DNA of 64,000 nucleotides from Thioclava dalianensis (GTDB taxonomy: Bacteria; Pseudomonadota; Alphaproteobacteria; Rhodobacterales; Rhodobacteraceae), in NCBI RefSeq assembly GCF_000715505.1, contig NZ_JHEH01000006.1:1-64000 (forward strand). The letters are read 5' to 3'. Position numbers and translations under genes: made by a program. The notes under the pieces are model-generated. The model saw nothing but the letters and a program-made list of their open reading frames with translations, ran no database searches and was not told the DNA's origin. Shown piece by piece: positions 52,201 through 59,910 of the stretch. Within the stretch, counting starts at the first letter, position 1, and every line of letters starts with the position of its first letter.

Positions 52201-52899
52201 AAGGCGTTTCCGCTGGATCTGACGATCACGTCGACCCGTGGCATATTCGTGCGCGGGCGCGGCCTTGATGCAGAGCTGGGCGGGAGCCTGCGGATCACCG
52301 GGACGACGGCGAATGTCATCCCCGTCGGCCAGTTCAATCTGGTGCGCGGGCGTCTCGATATTCTGGGTCAGCGGTTCACGCTCGATAAGGGGCAGATTGC
52401 GCTTCAGGGGGCTTTTGTTCCCTATATCGACTTCCAAGCGGTCACGACGCAGGGCGATTACACGATCAGCATCGAGATCAGCGGTCAGGCCACAGAGCCA
52501 CAGGTGACCTTCAACTCCGCGCCGGGTCTGCCGCAGGATGAGGTGATCTCGCGTTTGATCTTCGGGCGCGACACGCAAAGCCTGTCGCCCTTGCAGGCCG
52601 CTCAGCTTGCCTCGGCCGTGGCGACGCTCGCGGGTAAGGGCGGCGAGGGGTTGATCGGAAGGCTGCGTAAAAGCACCGGGCTCGATGATCTGGACGTCTC
52701 GACCAATGCGGAGGGGCAGACACAGCTCAAGGCGGGCAAGTATCTGTCTCAGAACCTCTATTCCGATGTGACGGTGGGGGCAGACGGGACATCCGAGATC
52801 AACCTGAACCTCGATGTGACCAAGAACCTCACCGCGCGCGGCACCGTGGGCTCAAGCGGGACCAGTGGGGTCGGTCTCTATTTCGAGAAGAACTACTGA
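49285..52899 (+). CDS. tamB: translocation and assembly module protein TamB
   Basis: Large AsmA-like inner-membrane protein spanning the periplasm as a beta-rich groove, partner of TamA. The 1204 residues begin with a membrane anchor or signal (KHFLLILALAFAPLAGFAQ). Over 1000 residues of repeated beta sequence (AsmA/TamB style) follow. The conserved C-terminal TamB domain has RGRGLDAELGGSLRITGTTA, GRLDILGQRFTLDKGQI, LPQDEVISRLIFGRDTQSLSPLQ (split) and a terminal strand ending YFEKNY. TTG 49282 is one codon upstream; ATG 49285 is the likely start. It overlaps the convergent gene by seven bases. Confidence 0.95.
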   Translation: MKHFLLILALAFAPLAGFAQDTTSSAKDAGAGAATDAQAQRDRSYLTGLLEDSLSGAGRTVRLDGFKGALSSRATFTSLSISDDQGAWITIKNGAISWNRTALLRGRIEIDELSAEEIDLPRLPSASSTSADAPSPEAKPFSLPDLPVAVNIGKIDAKKVVIGKPVIGEDMTVKLNGSLSLAGGEGKAKLDINRIDGKKGVFSLTSSYDNSTKVLGLDLLVDEGKNGLISRLAGIPGQPALTLAVSGDGPLSKFSADVVLSTDGARRLAGKVVVNQSVPKGAPEGSAPETGFSAAFSGDVTPLLPPDYHEFFGKEASFVVEGARTASGQTRLSTLDIKSRALDLQGSADIGADNLPTKFDLTGQLGLGDGQEVLLPISGTKTWVQSGNIKLTYDKANGDGWSLNGRLNQLRREDGTKMLTALLSGSGRIRQDAPPSVGGTVVLSANGLELSDPNLSKAVGSFVTGKAVFSWQQDQPLRLSQLALVGQGYRADANLSIKDLAKGATIAGTATVTDEDISPISGLAGRPLSGALNGTVSGSYTVLSGAFDADLNITGQDLKIGQPQADAALEGRSEISLSAKRDETGIAIDAFNATTRAVVASAQGTLNSDKGALDAHIEAKDLSVLGGGYRGGMVADAKLTRNGDTFGAKLTADAQNLAIGNPQLDRVLAGKTALTLDADYTNGDIALHALSLKNPQVSVSAQGGAGQAGRKITLDARLANAALLAPGFPGPVSVTGTVTQGARDYQVAISGSGPGGTSARVNGSVASDFSTANLAIVGSAQTALANAFIAPRSVQGPLNFDLRLNGKPGLEALSGTVTANGTRIVAPNLGMVLQNVDTRVSLSNGRAQLGVSGELGTGGTITVNGPITLAAPYNGDLTIRLNGARLRDPALYDTRASGSVTVKGPLTGGAAIAGAITLSDTELRVPSSGIDGSVSVPDGIKHVRESNAVRTTLERAGLLVSQAAKSAGGNSAKAFPLDLTITSTRGIFVRGRGLDAELGGSLRITGTTANVIPVGQFNLVRGRLDILGQRFTLDKGQIALQGAFVPYIDFQAVTTQGDYTISIEISGQATEPQVTFNSAPGLPQDEVISRLIFGRDTQSLSPLQAAQLASAVATLAGKGGEGLIGRLRKSTGLDDLDVSTNAEGQTQLKAGKYLSQNLYSDVTVGADGTSEINLNLDVTKNLTARGTVGSSGTSGVGLYFEKNY

Positions 52900-53729
52900 T
52901 CTTTCCCGGATTTGTTGAGATGGGCATTCAGCTCGGCGTTCAATGCAGCGCCGAGCAGAACCGACAGCGCGCTGAGATAGAGCCAGAACAGCAGTGCGAT
53001 GACCGCCCCGATCGAGCCGTAGAGTTTGTTATACGAGCCGAAATTCGAAAGATAGAAGGTCAGCCCAAGCGAGCTTAGCCCCCAGACCGCCGTCGCCAGC
53101 ACCGCGCCCAGTGTGAGTAAGGGGTAGCGCTTGCCCCTCATGTTGGGGCCGTAGCGATACAAGATCCCAAGCGCCGTGAGCATCAATAGCAGCATCGCGA
53201 CCCAAGGCAGGATCGACAAGACCCAGCCTGTATAATCGTGGAAGGGCAGGAAGTTGATGATGATCGGCACGATCACGATGGTCGCGATGGCGGCCAGCAT
53301 CACGCCCACCAATGTCACTGTCATCAGGTAGCCCATGATGAAGCTCCAGATCGTATTGCGCGGCTTGGTGCCGTTGATCACGTTGAGGCTAAGCACGAGG
53401 GCTGCCACGCCTGCGCGCGCCGAGAACAGCGTGAAAAGCGCCGAGAGAACCGTTCCCACACCGATTGAGGCGCGCGGCCCGATCAGCCAGCTTTGGATCT
53501 GAGAATTCAAAAGCCCATAGGCTTCGGGTGGAATAAAATCATCGGCCACCTGAAGATATTCCCGGATGACCGTCGGATCGGAAAAGGCGCTCCAGAGTGC
53601 GATGGTCGCCGAAATGCCGGGAAACACGGCCAGCATCGCGTAAAAGGCCACACCTGCTGCCACCAGCGTGATATTCGAATCAATGAGCCTGCCCAGCAGG
53701 TTAATCCCGAATTTGCTGATCTCGCGCAC
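52893..53729 (-). CDS. YihY/BrkB family inner-membrane protein
   Basis: Six-span membrane protein of the YihY family, 278 residues, once annotated as ribonuclease BN. Seen: LIDSNITLVAAGVAFYAMLAVFPGISATIALWS (split, first span), LNVINGTKPRNTIWSF, YLMTVTLVGVMLAAIATIVIV, FYLSNFGSYNKLYGSIGAVIALLFWLYLSA (split, the family signature) and the end LGAALNAELNAH. I place the start at GTG 53729 behind AAGGAGAAATTC. The longer frame to 53834 would overlap the next gene's start and has no ribosome site. Confidence 0.9.
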   Translation of the reverse strand: MREISKFGINLLGRLIDSNITLVAAGVAFYAMLAVFPGISATIALWSAFSDPTVIREYLQVADDFIPPEAYGLLNSQIQSWLIGPRASIGVGTVLSALFTLFSARAGVAALVLSLNVINGTKPRNTIWSFIMGYLMTVTLVGVMLAAIATIVIVPIIINFLPFHDYTGWVLSILPWVAMLLLMLTALGILYRYGPNMRGKRYPLLTLGAVLATAVWGLSSLGLTFYLSNFGSYNKLYGSIGAVIALLFWLYLSALSVLLGAALNAELNAHLNKSGKDQ

Positions 53730-53832
53730 GAATTTCTCCTTTTTGTTACCATTGCTCAAGAGCCATCCGAGCGCAACTTGCGCCGATCCGCGCTCTGTGG
53801 TTGTGTTTCCGCTAACATGGAGGAGGAACGTC

Positions 53833-54864
53833 ATGAGCTATCGGCCAGCCGATGAGAGATACTCGAACATGGTGTATCGCCGCTGCGGGCGCTCGGGGCT
53901 GAAACTGCCTGCGGTGTCGCTTGGGCTTTGGCACAATTTCGGCGAGGACACGCCGCATCGCACCAAGCGCGAGATTTGCCGCACCGCTTTTGATCACGGC
54001 ATCACGCATTTCGATCTGGCGAATAATTACGGGCCGCCGCCGGGCAGCGCCGAGACCGCCTTTGGCGAGATCCTGCGGACCGATTTCGCGGGCTATCGTG
54101 ACGAGCTGATCATCAGCTCCAAGGCAGGCTACCTGATGTGGGATGGCCCCTATGGCGAATGGGGCTCGCGCAAATATCTTATTTCGTCCTGCGATCAGTC
54201 GCTCAAGCGGATGGGGCTAGATTACGTCGATATCTTCTACTCGCACCGCTTCGATCCGGACACGCCGTTGGAAGAGACGATGGGCGCGCTGGAGCATATC
54301 TGGCGCTCGGGGCGCGCGCTGTATATCGGGATTTCGAGCTACAACACCCAGCGCACCCGCGAGGCTGCGGATATTCTGCGAGAGATGGGCGTGCCGCTTC
54401 TGATCCACCAACCGAGCTACAATATGCTCAATCGCTGGGTCGAGCGCGACGGGCTGACCGATACGCTCGACGATCTGGGCGTCGGCTCAATCGCGTTCAC
54501 GCCATTGGCGCAGGGTATGCTGACGCGGAAATATCTGGGCGGGATTCCCGAGGGTGCCCGTGCCGCGCAGGGCAAATCGCTCAATCCTGACATGCTCACG
54601 CCTGAGGCGCTGGCCAAGATCCGGGCGCTTGACGAGATCGCTCAGGCGCGGGGGCAGACATTGGCGCAGATGGCGATTGCATGGGTTCTGCGCGGGGGGC
54701 GGATTACCTCAGCCTTGATCGGTGCGTCCAAGCCCGAACAGGTGATCGATTGCGCCGGAGCCGTGTCAAATCTGGAGTTCACGCAAGCGGAACTGGACGC
54801 AATCGACAGCCATGCGCAGGACGAGGGGATCAACCTTTGGGCACGATCCTCGGAAACGGAGTAG
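53833..54864 (+). CDS. aldo/keto reductase, YghZ-like (L-glyceraldehyde 3-phosphate reductase)
   Basis: NADPH-dependent aldo/keto reductase, 343 residues, closest in pattern to the YghZ group. It shows MVYRRCGRSGLKLPAVSLGLWHNFG (split), ITHFDLANNYGPPPGSAE with catalytic aspartate and tyrosine, IISSKAGYLMWDGPYGEWGSRKYL with the catalytic lysine (split), YVDIFYSHRFDPDTPLEETM with the histidine, and the cofactor segment TSALIGASKPEQV. ATG 53833 follows GGAGGAACGTC. The frame upstream is a shadow over the divergent gene. Six bases before xylB, so probably one operon. Confidence 0.93.
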   Translation: MSYRPADERYSNMVYRRCGRSGLKLPAVSLGLWHNFGEDTPHRTKREICRTAFDHGITHFDLANNYGPPPGSAETAFGEILRTDFAGYRDELIISSKAGYLMWDGPYGEWGSRKYLISSCDQSLKRMGLDYVDIFYSHRFDPDTPLEETMGALEHIWRSGRALYIGISSYNTQRTREAADILREMGVPLLIHQPSYNMLNRWVERDGLTDTLDDLGVGSIAFTPLAQGMLTRKYLGGIPEGARAAQGKSLNPDMLTPEALAKIRALDEIAQARGQTLAQMAIAWVLRGGRITSALIGASKPEQVIDCAGAVSNLEFTQAELDAIDSHAQDEGINLWARSSETE

Positions 54865-54870
54865 GTTTTT

Positions 54871-56307
54871 ATGTATATCGGATTGGATCTGGGGACATCG
54901 GGCCTCAAGGCGCTGCTGATTGACGATGCGCAAAACGTCCTCGCCGAGGCCAGCGCGCCGCTCAGCGTGACGCGCCCGGCGGATGGATGGTCCGAGCAAG
55001 CGCCCGCCAATTGGATTACGGCGGCCGAGCAGGCGCTTGAGGCGCTGTCAGTGCATGACCTGTCGGGCGTGCGCGGGATCGGGCTGTCGGGTCAGATGCA
55101 CGGGGCGGTGTTGCTTGATGCCTCTGATACCGTGTTGCGACCCTGTATCTTGTGGAACGACACGCGCGCCTATCAAGAGGCGAAGGCACTCGACGCGGAT
55201 CCGAAATTTCGCGAGATCACCGGCAATATCGTCTTTCCGGGGTTCACCGCACCGAAACTGGTCTGGGTCGCGCGCCATGAGCCAGAGCTGTTCTCCAAAG
55301 TCGCTAAAGTATTGCTTCCCAAGGATTACCTGCGCCTTTGGTTGACGGGCGAGCATGTTGCCGAGATGTCGGATGCGGCGGGCACAAGCTGGTTCGACAC
55401 GGGCGCGCGCGACTGGTCCGATGCGTTGCTGGCGAAAACCGGATTGAGCCGGGCGCAGATGCCCCGGCTGGTCGAGGGGTCTGCGATTTCCGGCGCGCTG
55501 CGCCCCGAGCTGTCTGCACGGTTCGGCATCGGCAAGGGCGCGGTGGTTGCCGGTGGCGGCGGCGATAACGCGGCTTCAGGGATCGGCGTGGGCGTCGTGA
55601 AGGCGGGGCAAGCTTTTGTCAGCCTTGGCACCTCAGGCGTGCTCTTTGCCGCCAATGACGGCTATCAGCCCGACCCGGAAACGGCGGTGCACACGTTTTG
55701 TCACGCGGTGCCGGGAAGCTGGCACCAGATGGGGGTGATTTTGGCGGCGAGCGATGCGCTGAACTGGTTCGCGAAGCTCACCGGAACCGATGCCGAGACG
55801 CTGACCTCCGGGCTCGGTGCCTTGCGCGCGCCGTCCAAGACCCTGTTCCTGCCCTATCTGGGGGGCGAGCGGACGCCGCTCAACGATGCGGCGATCCGGG
55901 GCGCGTTTATCGGGCTGGAGCATGCGACGGATCGAGAGGCCGCGACCCGTGCGGTGCTGGAGGGTGTGAGCTTTGCCTTCCGCGATTGCCGCGATGCGCT
56001 GGCGGCCACCGGAACGCAGATCGAGAGCCTGCTGGCCGTGGGGGGCGGGTCGCGCTCGGATTACTGGCTGCAGATCATCGCAACCGCGCTTGGCATTCCG
56101 GTCAAGCTGCCGGTTGCGGGCGATTATGGCGGAGCGTTCGGCGCCGCGCGGCTGGGGCTGATGGCGGCCAGTGGCGCCGGGGCAGAGATTGCCACGCCGC
56201 CCGCAATTGCCCGCGAAATAGAGCCTGTTTCGGCGCAAATCGCGGCTTTTGACGATGGCTATGCGCGCTATCGCGAGGCCGCAAACCGGATCGCAGGGCT
56301 CACCTGA
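54871..56307 (+). CDS. xylB: xylulokinase
   Basis: FGGY-family kinase that phosphorylates D-xylulose to D-xylulose 5-phosphate. The 478 residues include MYIGLDLGTSGLKALLIDD, GIGLSGQMHGAVLLD with the catalytic MHG, PCILWNDTRA, FPGFTAPKLVWV, AGGGGDNAASGIGVG, KTLFLPYLGGERTPLND and LLAVGGGSRSDYWLQIIA. This pattern is typical of XylB. No xylose isomerase or xylose transporter gene lies nearby, so xylulose may come from another route such as sugar alcohols. Confidence 0.95.
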   Translation: MYIGLDLGTSGLKALLIDDAQNVLAEASAPLSVTRPADGWSEQAPANWITAAEQALEALSVHDLSGVRGIGLSGQMHGAVLLDASDTVLRPCILWNDTRAYQEAKALDADPKFREITGNIVFPGFTAPKLVWVARHEPELFSKVAKVLLPKDYLRLWLTGEHVAEMSDAAGTSWFDTGARDWSDALLAKTGLSRAQMPRLVEGSAISGALRPELSARFGIGKGAVVAGGGGDNAASGIGVGVVKAGQAFVSLGTSGVLFAANDGYQPDPETAVHTFCHAVPGSWHQMGVILAASDALNWFAKLTGTDAETLTSGLGALRAPSKTLFLPYLGGERTPLNDAAIRGAFIGLEHATDREAATRAVLEGVSFAFRDCRDALAATGTQIESLLAVGGGSRSDYWLQIIATALGIPVKLPVAGDYGGAFGAARLGLMAASGAGAEIATPPAIAREIEPVSAQIAAFDDGYARYREAANRIAGLT

Positions 56308-56314
56308 TCGGCCG

Positions 56315-56340
56315 AAAGCCCCGGCGCAAGCCGGGGCTTT
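56315..56340. terminator. bidirectional terminator between xylB and phyR
   Basis: Perfect 11-bp stem AAAGCCCCGGC / GCCGGGGCTTT with a GCAA tetraloop. The AAA/TTT ends give short U-tracts on both strands. Confidence 0.85.
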
Positions 56341-56366
56341 GTCATGTCGTGCAAGCGCGGGGCTGC

Positions 56367-57164
56367 TTAGGCCGCGAGCGACTCGGTCGATGAGAAGAAC
56401 ATCGCCTGACTGACCGCCGATTGCACCTGAGCCTCGGTATAGGGCTTGGTGATCAGGAAGGCCGGTTCAGGACGCTCGCCGGTCAACAGCCGCTCCGGGA
56501 AAGCCGTGATGAACACGACCGGAAGATCGTTGCCGAACTGCGCCAAAATATCGTTCACCGCATCGATGCCCGACGAATTGTCGGCCAGCTGGATGTCGGC
56601 AAGGATGAGATCGGGCTTTTCCTTCGCTGCCAGTTCCACAGCCTCGGTACGCGTGCGGGCAACCCCGGTGATGGTGTGGCCCATATCCTCGACGATGGCG
56701 CGAATATCCATCGCGATGATGGCTTCGTCCTCGATGATCATGATCTTGCCTGCAATCGAGGCTTCCATCTCGCGCAGGGCGATGTCGATCAGATCCTGCG
56801 CCTCGTCGGAATCGACTTGCATGATCGTCGCGATTTCCTCGATGCGGAATCCTTCGATCGAGTGCAACAGCAGCGCCTCACGCGTGTTGGGCGTCAGCGA
56901 GGCCATGTGATCCTGCGCGCTTGCGGACATACGGTTGTCAGGCTCACCCAGCGGCGACCCGGCTGAAGCCCAGACGAGGTGGAACGCATGGAACAAGCCC
57001 AGCTTGGGATCGTTGTCCTCGAAAGGTGACGTATCCTCGAGGATCGCCTCGAGCGTTGCTGCGGCAAAGCGATCGCCGCTGTCTTGGCTGCCGGTAAGGG
57101 CCCGCGCGTAGCGGCGCAGGTACGGAAGGTTGGCCCCGATGGTGCCGGCGATGTCTTCGGGCAT
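56367..57164 (-). CDS. phyR: general stress response regulator PhyR
   Basis: Anti-anti-sigma response regulator. When phosphorylated it binds NepR and frees the EcfG sigma factor. The 265 residues contain an N-terminal sigma-like domain (PYLRRYARALTGSQDSGDRF, NTREALLLHSIEGFRIEEIA) and a C-terminal receiver with IMIIEDEAIIAMDIRAIVE, phospho-acceptor D190 in DLILADIQLADNSSGIDAV, VVFITAFPERLL and ITKPY. The start at 57164 follows AAGGGGG; the frame upstream crosses the promoter. It is divergent from nepR, and an EcfG-type promoter lies in front. Confidence 0.97.
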   Translation of the reverse strand: MPEDIAGTIGANLPYLRRYARALTGSQDSGDRFAAATLEAILEDTSPFEDNDPKLGLFHAFHLVWASAGSPLGEPDNRMSASAQDHMASLTPNTREALLLHSIEGFRIEEIATIMQVDSDEAQDLIDIALREMEASIAGKIMIIEDEAIIAMDIRAIVEDMGHTITGVARTRTEAVELAAKEKPDLILADIQLADNSSGIDAVNDILAQFGNDLPVVFITAFPERLLTGERPEPAFLITKPYTEAQVQSAVSQAMFFSSTESLAA

Positions 57165-57189
57165 GAAAACCCCCTTTTGTCGTTTTTCG

Positions 57190-57215
57190 GGAACCAAACG
57201 TTCTGGCTCCGCGTT
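57190..57215 (+). promoter_or_regulatory. EcfG-type promoter of nepR-ecfG
   Basis: GGAAC (57190-57194), 17 bases, CGTT (57212-57215), matching the general-stress sigma consensus, 36 bases before the nepR start. It is the left-to-right reading of an 11-bp perfect inverted repeat, GGAACCAAACG / CGTTTGGTTCC. Confidence 0.85.
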
Positions 57216-57222
57216 TGGTTCC
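57197..57222 (-). promoter_or_regulatory. EcfG-type promoter of phyR, overlapping the nepR promoter
   Basis: On the minus strand GGAAC (57222-57218), 17 bases, CGTT (57200-57197). It uses the same inverted repeat as the nepR promoter, so the two promoters lie face to face on the same 33 bases. Confidence 0.85.
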
Positions 57223-57251
57223 GTGCAAAGTATGTGGGATCGGAAACCGGA

Positions 57252-57410
57252 ATGTATAGTGACATGGCTGAAGAAAAGTCCAAGTCCAGTATCAAAGATC
57301 AGATCAATGACAACCTGAAGCGCGTTTACGAACAAGCACTTCAAGAAGAGGTTCCTGATCGGTTCAAAGATCTTCTGGCACAGCTCAAGGCAAAGGAGGA
57401 CGGTAAATGA
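57252..57410 (+). CDS. nepR: anti-sigma factor NepR
   Basis: Small anti-sigma factor, 52 residues from ATG 57252 (48 from ATG 57264). It binds EcfG until phosphorylated PhyR takes it away. The core SIKDQINDNLKRVYEQALQE followed by EVPDRFKDLLAQLK is the typical two-helix NepR pattern. The end overlaps the ecfG start as ATGA, so anti-sigma and sigma are made in coupled amounts. Two ATG codons are possible, neither with a strong ribosome site. Confidence 0.93.
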   Translation: MYSDMAEEKSKSSIKDQINDNLKRVYEQALQEEVPDRFKDLLAQLKAKEDGK

Positions 57411-57997
57411 ACGCTCCTTCCAACCCGACCAGCACTCCCGAGACCCGCGATCCGCGCGACGAGTTGCCCGAACATCTCGGAGCGTTGCGTGCTTTTGCCC
57501 TGTCGCTGACCCGGAACGGGGCTGCGGCAGATGATTTGGTGCAGGACACCATCGTGAAAGCCTGGTCCAATATCGAGAAATTTGAGCGCGGGACCAATCT
57601 GCGCGCTTGGCTGTTCACCATCTTGCGCAACACGTTTTATTCTGATCGCCGCAAGCGCAAGCGCGAGGTGCCCGATCCCGATGGCATTCACGCAGCCGCT
57701 TTGTTTGAGAAACCCGCGCATGACGGCCGATTGGCGATGGGCGATTTCGTGCGCGCCTTCGATCAGCTCAGCCCGGAGCACCGTGAGGTTCTTACGCTCG
57801 TAGGCGCCTCGGGATTTTCCTACGAGGAAGCTGCTGGCATGATGAATGTCGCAGTGGGCACCGTGAAGAGCCGGGCGAACCGGGCCCGGGCGCGGCTGTG
57901 CGAAATGCTTGAGCTGGAAGAGGGCGAGGATATCCTTTCGGGATCTGACCGGAACTCTCTTGCCGTTATGGGTAGATCCGGAGTTGCCGCCGCATGA
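57407..57997 (+). CDS. ecfG: general stress sigma factor EcfG
   Basis: ECF sigma factor of the EcfG (ECF15) group, master regulator of the alphaproteobacterial general stress response. The 196 residues have region 2 (HLGALRAFALSLTRNGAAAD, DLVQDTIVKAWSNIEKFE, NLRAWLFTILRNTFYSDRRK) and region 4 (FDQLSPEHREVLTLVGASGF, SYEEAAGMMNVAVGTVKSRA, NRARARL). It is translationally coupled to nepR upstream and to the histidine kinase downstream (ATGA overlap), and self-activated through the promoter before nepR. Confidence 0.96.
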   Translation: MNAPSNPTSTPETRDPRDELPEHLGALRAFALSLTRNGAAADDLVQDTIVKAWSNIEKFERGTNLRAWLFTILRNTFYSDRRKRKREVPDPDGIHAAALFEKPAHDGRLAMGDFVRAFDQLSPEHREVLTLVGASGFSYEEAAGMMNVAVGTVKSRANRARARLCEMLELEEGEDILSGSDRNSLAVMGRSGVAAA

Positions 57998-59832
57998 CGC
58001 CCGACGCTGCTTCGGCGGCACCATCAGAAGATCCGCCCGAAATGGATCACGAGCGGCGCGCGAAAAGCAAAGGCTTGCGCGCCGCGTTTGACGGGCTTGG
58101 TATACGGCTGGCAGTGATGCTGGCCGTTGCGCTCTTTCCACTTCTGATCATCGCGATCCTGCAATCTTCGTCGGTGGCGCGCGAGGCGCAGGCGAAATCC
58201 GAAGCCGCCCTTATGGGCGAGACGATGCGGGCCGTCGCAGGCGAGACGCGGGTGATTCAGCATGCTCAGGATGCCGCCCGGCTTTTGTCGAGCACGGTGC
58301 TGCCGGTGATCGATGATAATCCCGCCTGTTCGGCGCTGATGGGGAAAGTGGCACAGACCTTCCCGAATTTCTCGCTCGTCGCCTTTATCCCCGATTCCGG
58401 ACAGATGACCTGCTCCAATCGGGACACGCCTTTCGATTTTCGCGGCAGTGATATCTTCAAACAGATCTCGCAGGCCAAGCAGATGACGTTCTTCGTCAAC
58501 CGTGCCGCGCCGATCTCGGATACGTCTGTGCTGGGAGTGGCGAACCCGGTTTATAATGCGCAGGGCAAACATATCGGGGTGATCTCGATCTCGATGCCGC
58601 ATACCGAATTGTCGCTGGCCAAGGATGGGCCGAAGCTGAACGATGATCGCCCGCTTGTCATCATGACCTTCGACAAGGAAGGCGCGATCCTGACCTCCTC
58701 GGACGGTTTGAGCAACACGCAGGCGCATCTGCCCACCGACCGGTCGCTCAAGCTGTTGGCGGGGGCCGGTGCGGTTACGTTTTCTGGGAAATCGAACAAG
58801 GGCATCAAGCGGGTCTATTCCGTGGTGGAGTTGGTCCCCGATCAGCTTTATGCGCTCGGGAGTTGGCCTGCACAGGCCGCCTCGTCGCTGGGGCCGTTCG
58901 CCGATATCTCGCCGATCCTGTTTCCCGCATTGATGTGGGCCGCAAGCCTTCTGGTGGCCTATTTCGCGATGCAGAAACTGGTGATCGGCCATATTCGCAA
59001 GCTGGTCTTCGCGATTTCGAATTTTGCGACCGGCAGCCGGATCGTGGGCAAGCTCAATCTCAGCCGCGCGCCGACCGAGATCCGCGATCTTGCCGAAGCC
59101 TATGACAAGATGACCGAGACGATCTTGCATGACGAGGCGGAGCTTGAGGATATCGTGCATCACAAAGAGGTGCTGCTGCGCGAAGTGCATCACCGGGTGA
59201 AGAACAACCTCCAGCTCATCGCCTCGATCATCAATATGCAGATGCGTAAGGCCCGCACGCCTGAGGCCAAGGGGCTGATGAAGTCGCTGCAAGAGCGGGT
59301 AATCTCGCTCGCGACGATCCACCGGGGCCTGTATCAGACCTCGGGACTGACCGATATTCGCGCGCAGGAATTGCTGCCCGACATCGTGCGCCAGATTACG
59401 CGGCTGGCCACCGGCCCGGAGCGGCGGATCGGTGTGGATTGTCAGATCGACGATATTCATCTGACGCCCGATCAGGCGGTGCCCTTGTCGCTGTTGCTGA
59501 CAGAGGCGATGACCAACGCAATGAAATACGCCTCGAACCGGAACGGCACGCCGCAGCTCGATATCAGCCTGCGCAAGCTTGAGGGCATGCGTGCGCGGCT
59601 TCGGGTGTCCAACACTGTCGATCCCGATGCCGAACCCTCCTCAAGCGTGGACGGCTCTGGGCTGGGCTCTCAGCTTGTGAATGCTTTCGTGCAGCAGCTC
59701 TCGGGGCAGCTGAAAATCGAGAATGAGGGAGAGCGCTATCTGCTGGTCACTGAGTTTGCGCTGCGACCGCTGGAGGAAAGCGAATTGCGACATGAAGAGC
59801 GCTTGAAATCGGAGACGACGGAAACAGTTTGA
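57994..59832 (+). CDS. HisKA_2-type sensor histidine kinase of the stress module
   Basis: Membrane kinase, 612 residues, probably controlling PhyR. A first membrane helix (GIRLAVMLAVALFPLLIIAIL) precedes a periplasmic Cache-like sensor of about 240 residues. A second helix lies near 305-325 (ILFPALMWAASLLVAYFAMQ), followed by a HAMP-like linker. The HisKA_2 box is VLLREVHHRVKNNLQLIASI, with H399/H400, and the ATPase part has LLLTEAMTNAMKYA and VDGSGLGSQLVNAFVQQLSG. Its coupling to ecfG (ATGA) ties it to this pathway. The stimulus is unknown. Confidence 0.92.
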   Translation: MTPDAASAAPSEDPPEMDHERRAKSKGLRAAFDGLGIRLAVMLAVALFPLLIIAILQSSSVAREAQAKSEAALMGETMRAVAGETRVIQHAQDAARLLSSTVLPVIDDNPACSALMGKVAQTFPNFSLVAFIPDSGQMTCSNRDTPFDFRGSDIFKQISQAKQMTFFVNRAAPISDTSVLGVANPVYNAQGKHIGVISISMPHTELSLAKDGPKLNDDRPLVIMTFDKEGAILTSSDGLSNTQAHLPTDRSLKLLAGAGAVTFSGKSNKGIKRVYSVVELVPDQLYALGSWPAQAASSLGPFADISPILFPALMWAASLLVAYFAMQKLVIGHIRKLVFAISNFATGSRIVGKLNLSRAPTEIRDLAEAYDKMTETILHDEAELEDIVHHKEVLLREVHHRVKNNLQLIASIINMQMRKARTPEAKGLMKSLQERVISLATIHRGLYQTSGLTDIRAQELLPDIVRQITRLATGPERRIGVDCQIDDIHLTPDQAVPLSLLLTEAMTNAMKYASNRNGTPQLDISLRKLEGMRARLRVSNTVDPDAEPSSSVDGSGLGSQLVNAFVQQLSGQLKIENEGERYLLVTEFALRPLEESELRHEERLKSETTETV

Positions 59833-59910
59833 AGGGTAGAAGACGCCCCAATTTAAACAGAGTTTCGTGCGATCAAGCTCCACTAGAGACGATGCAAGTG
59901 AACAGGTTTT

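Noticed and set aside
54871-56307. xylose utilisation operon
   Set aside because: Only xylulokinase and an aldo/keto reductase are present; no isomerase, dehydrogenase, transporter or XylR gene is visible.
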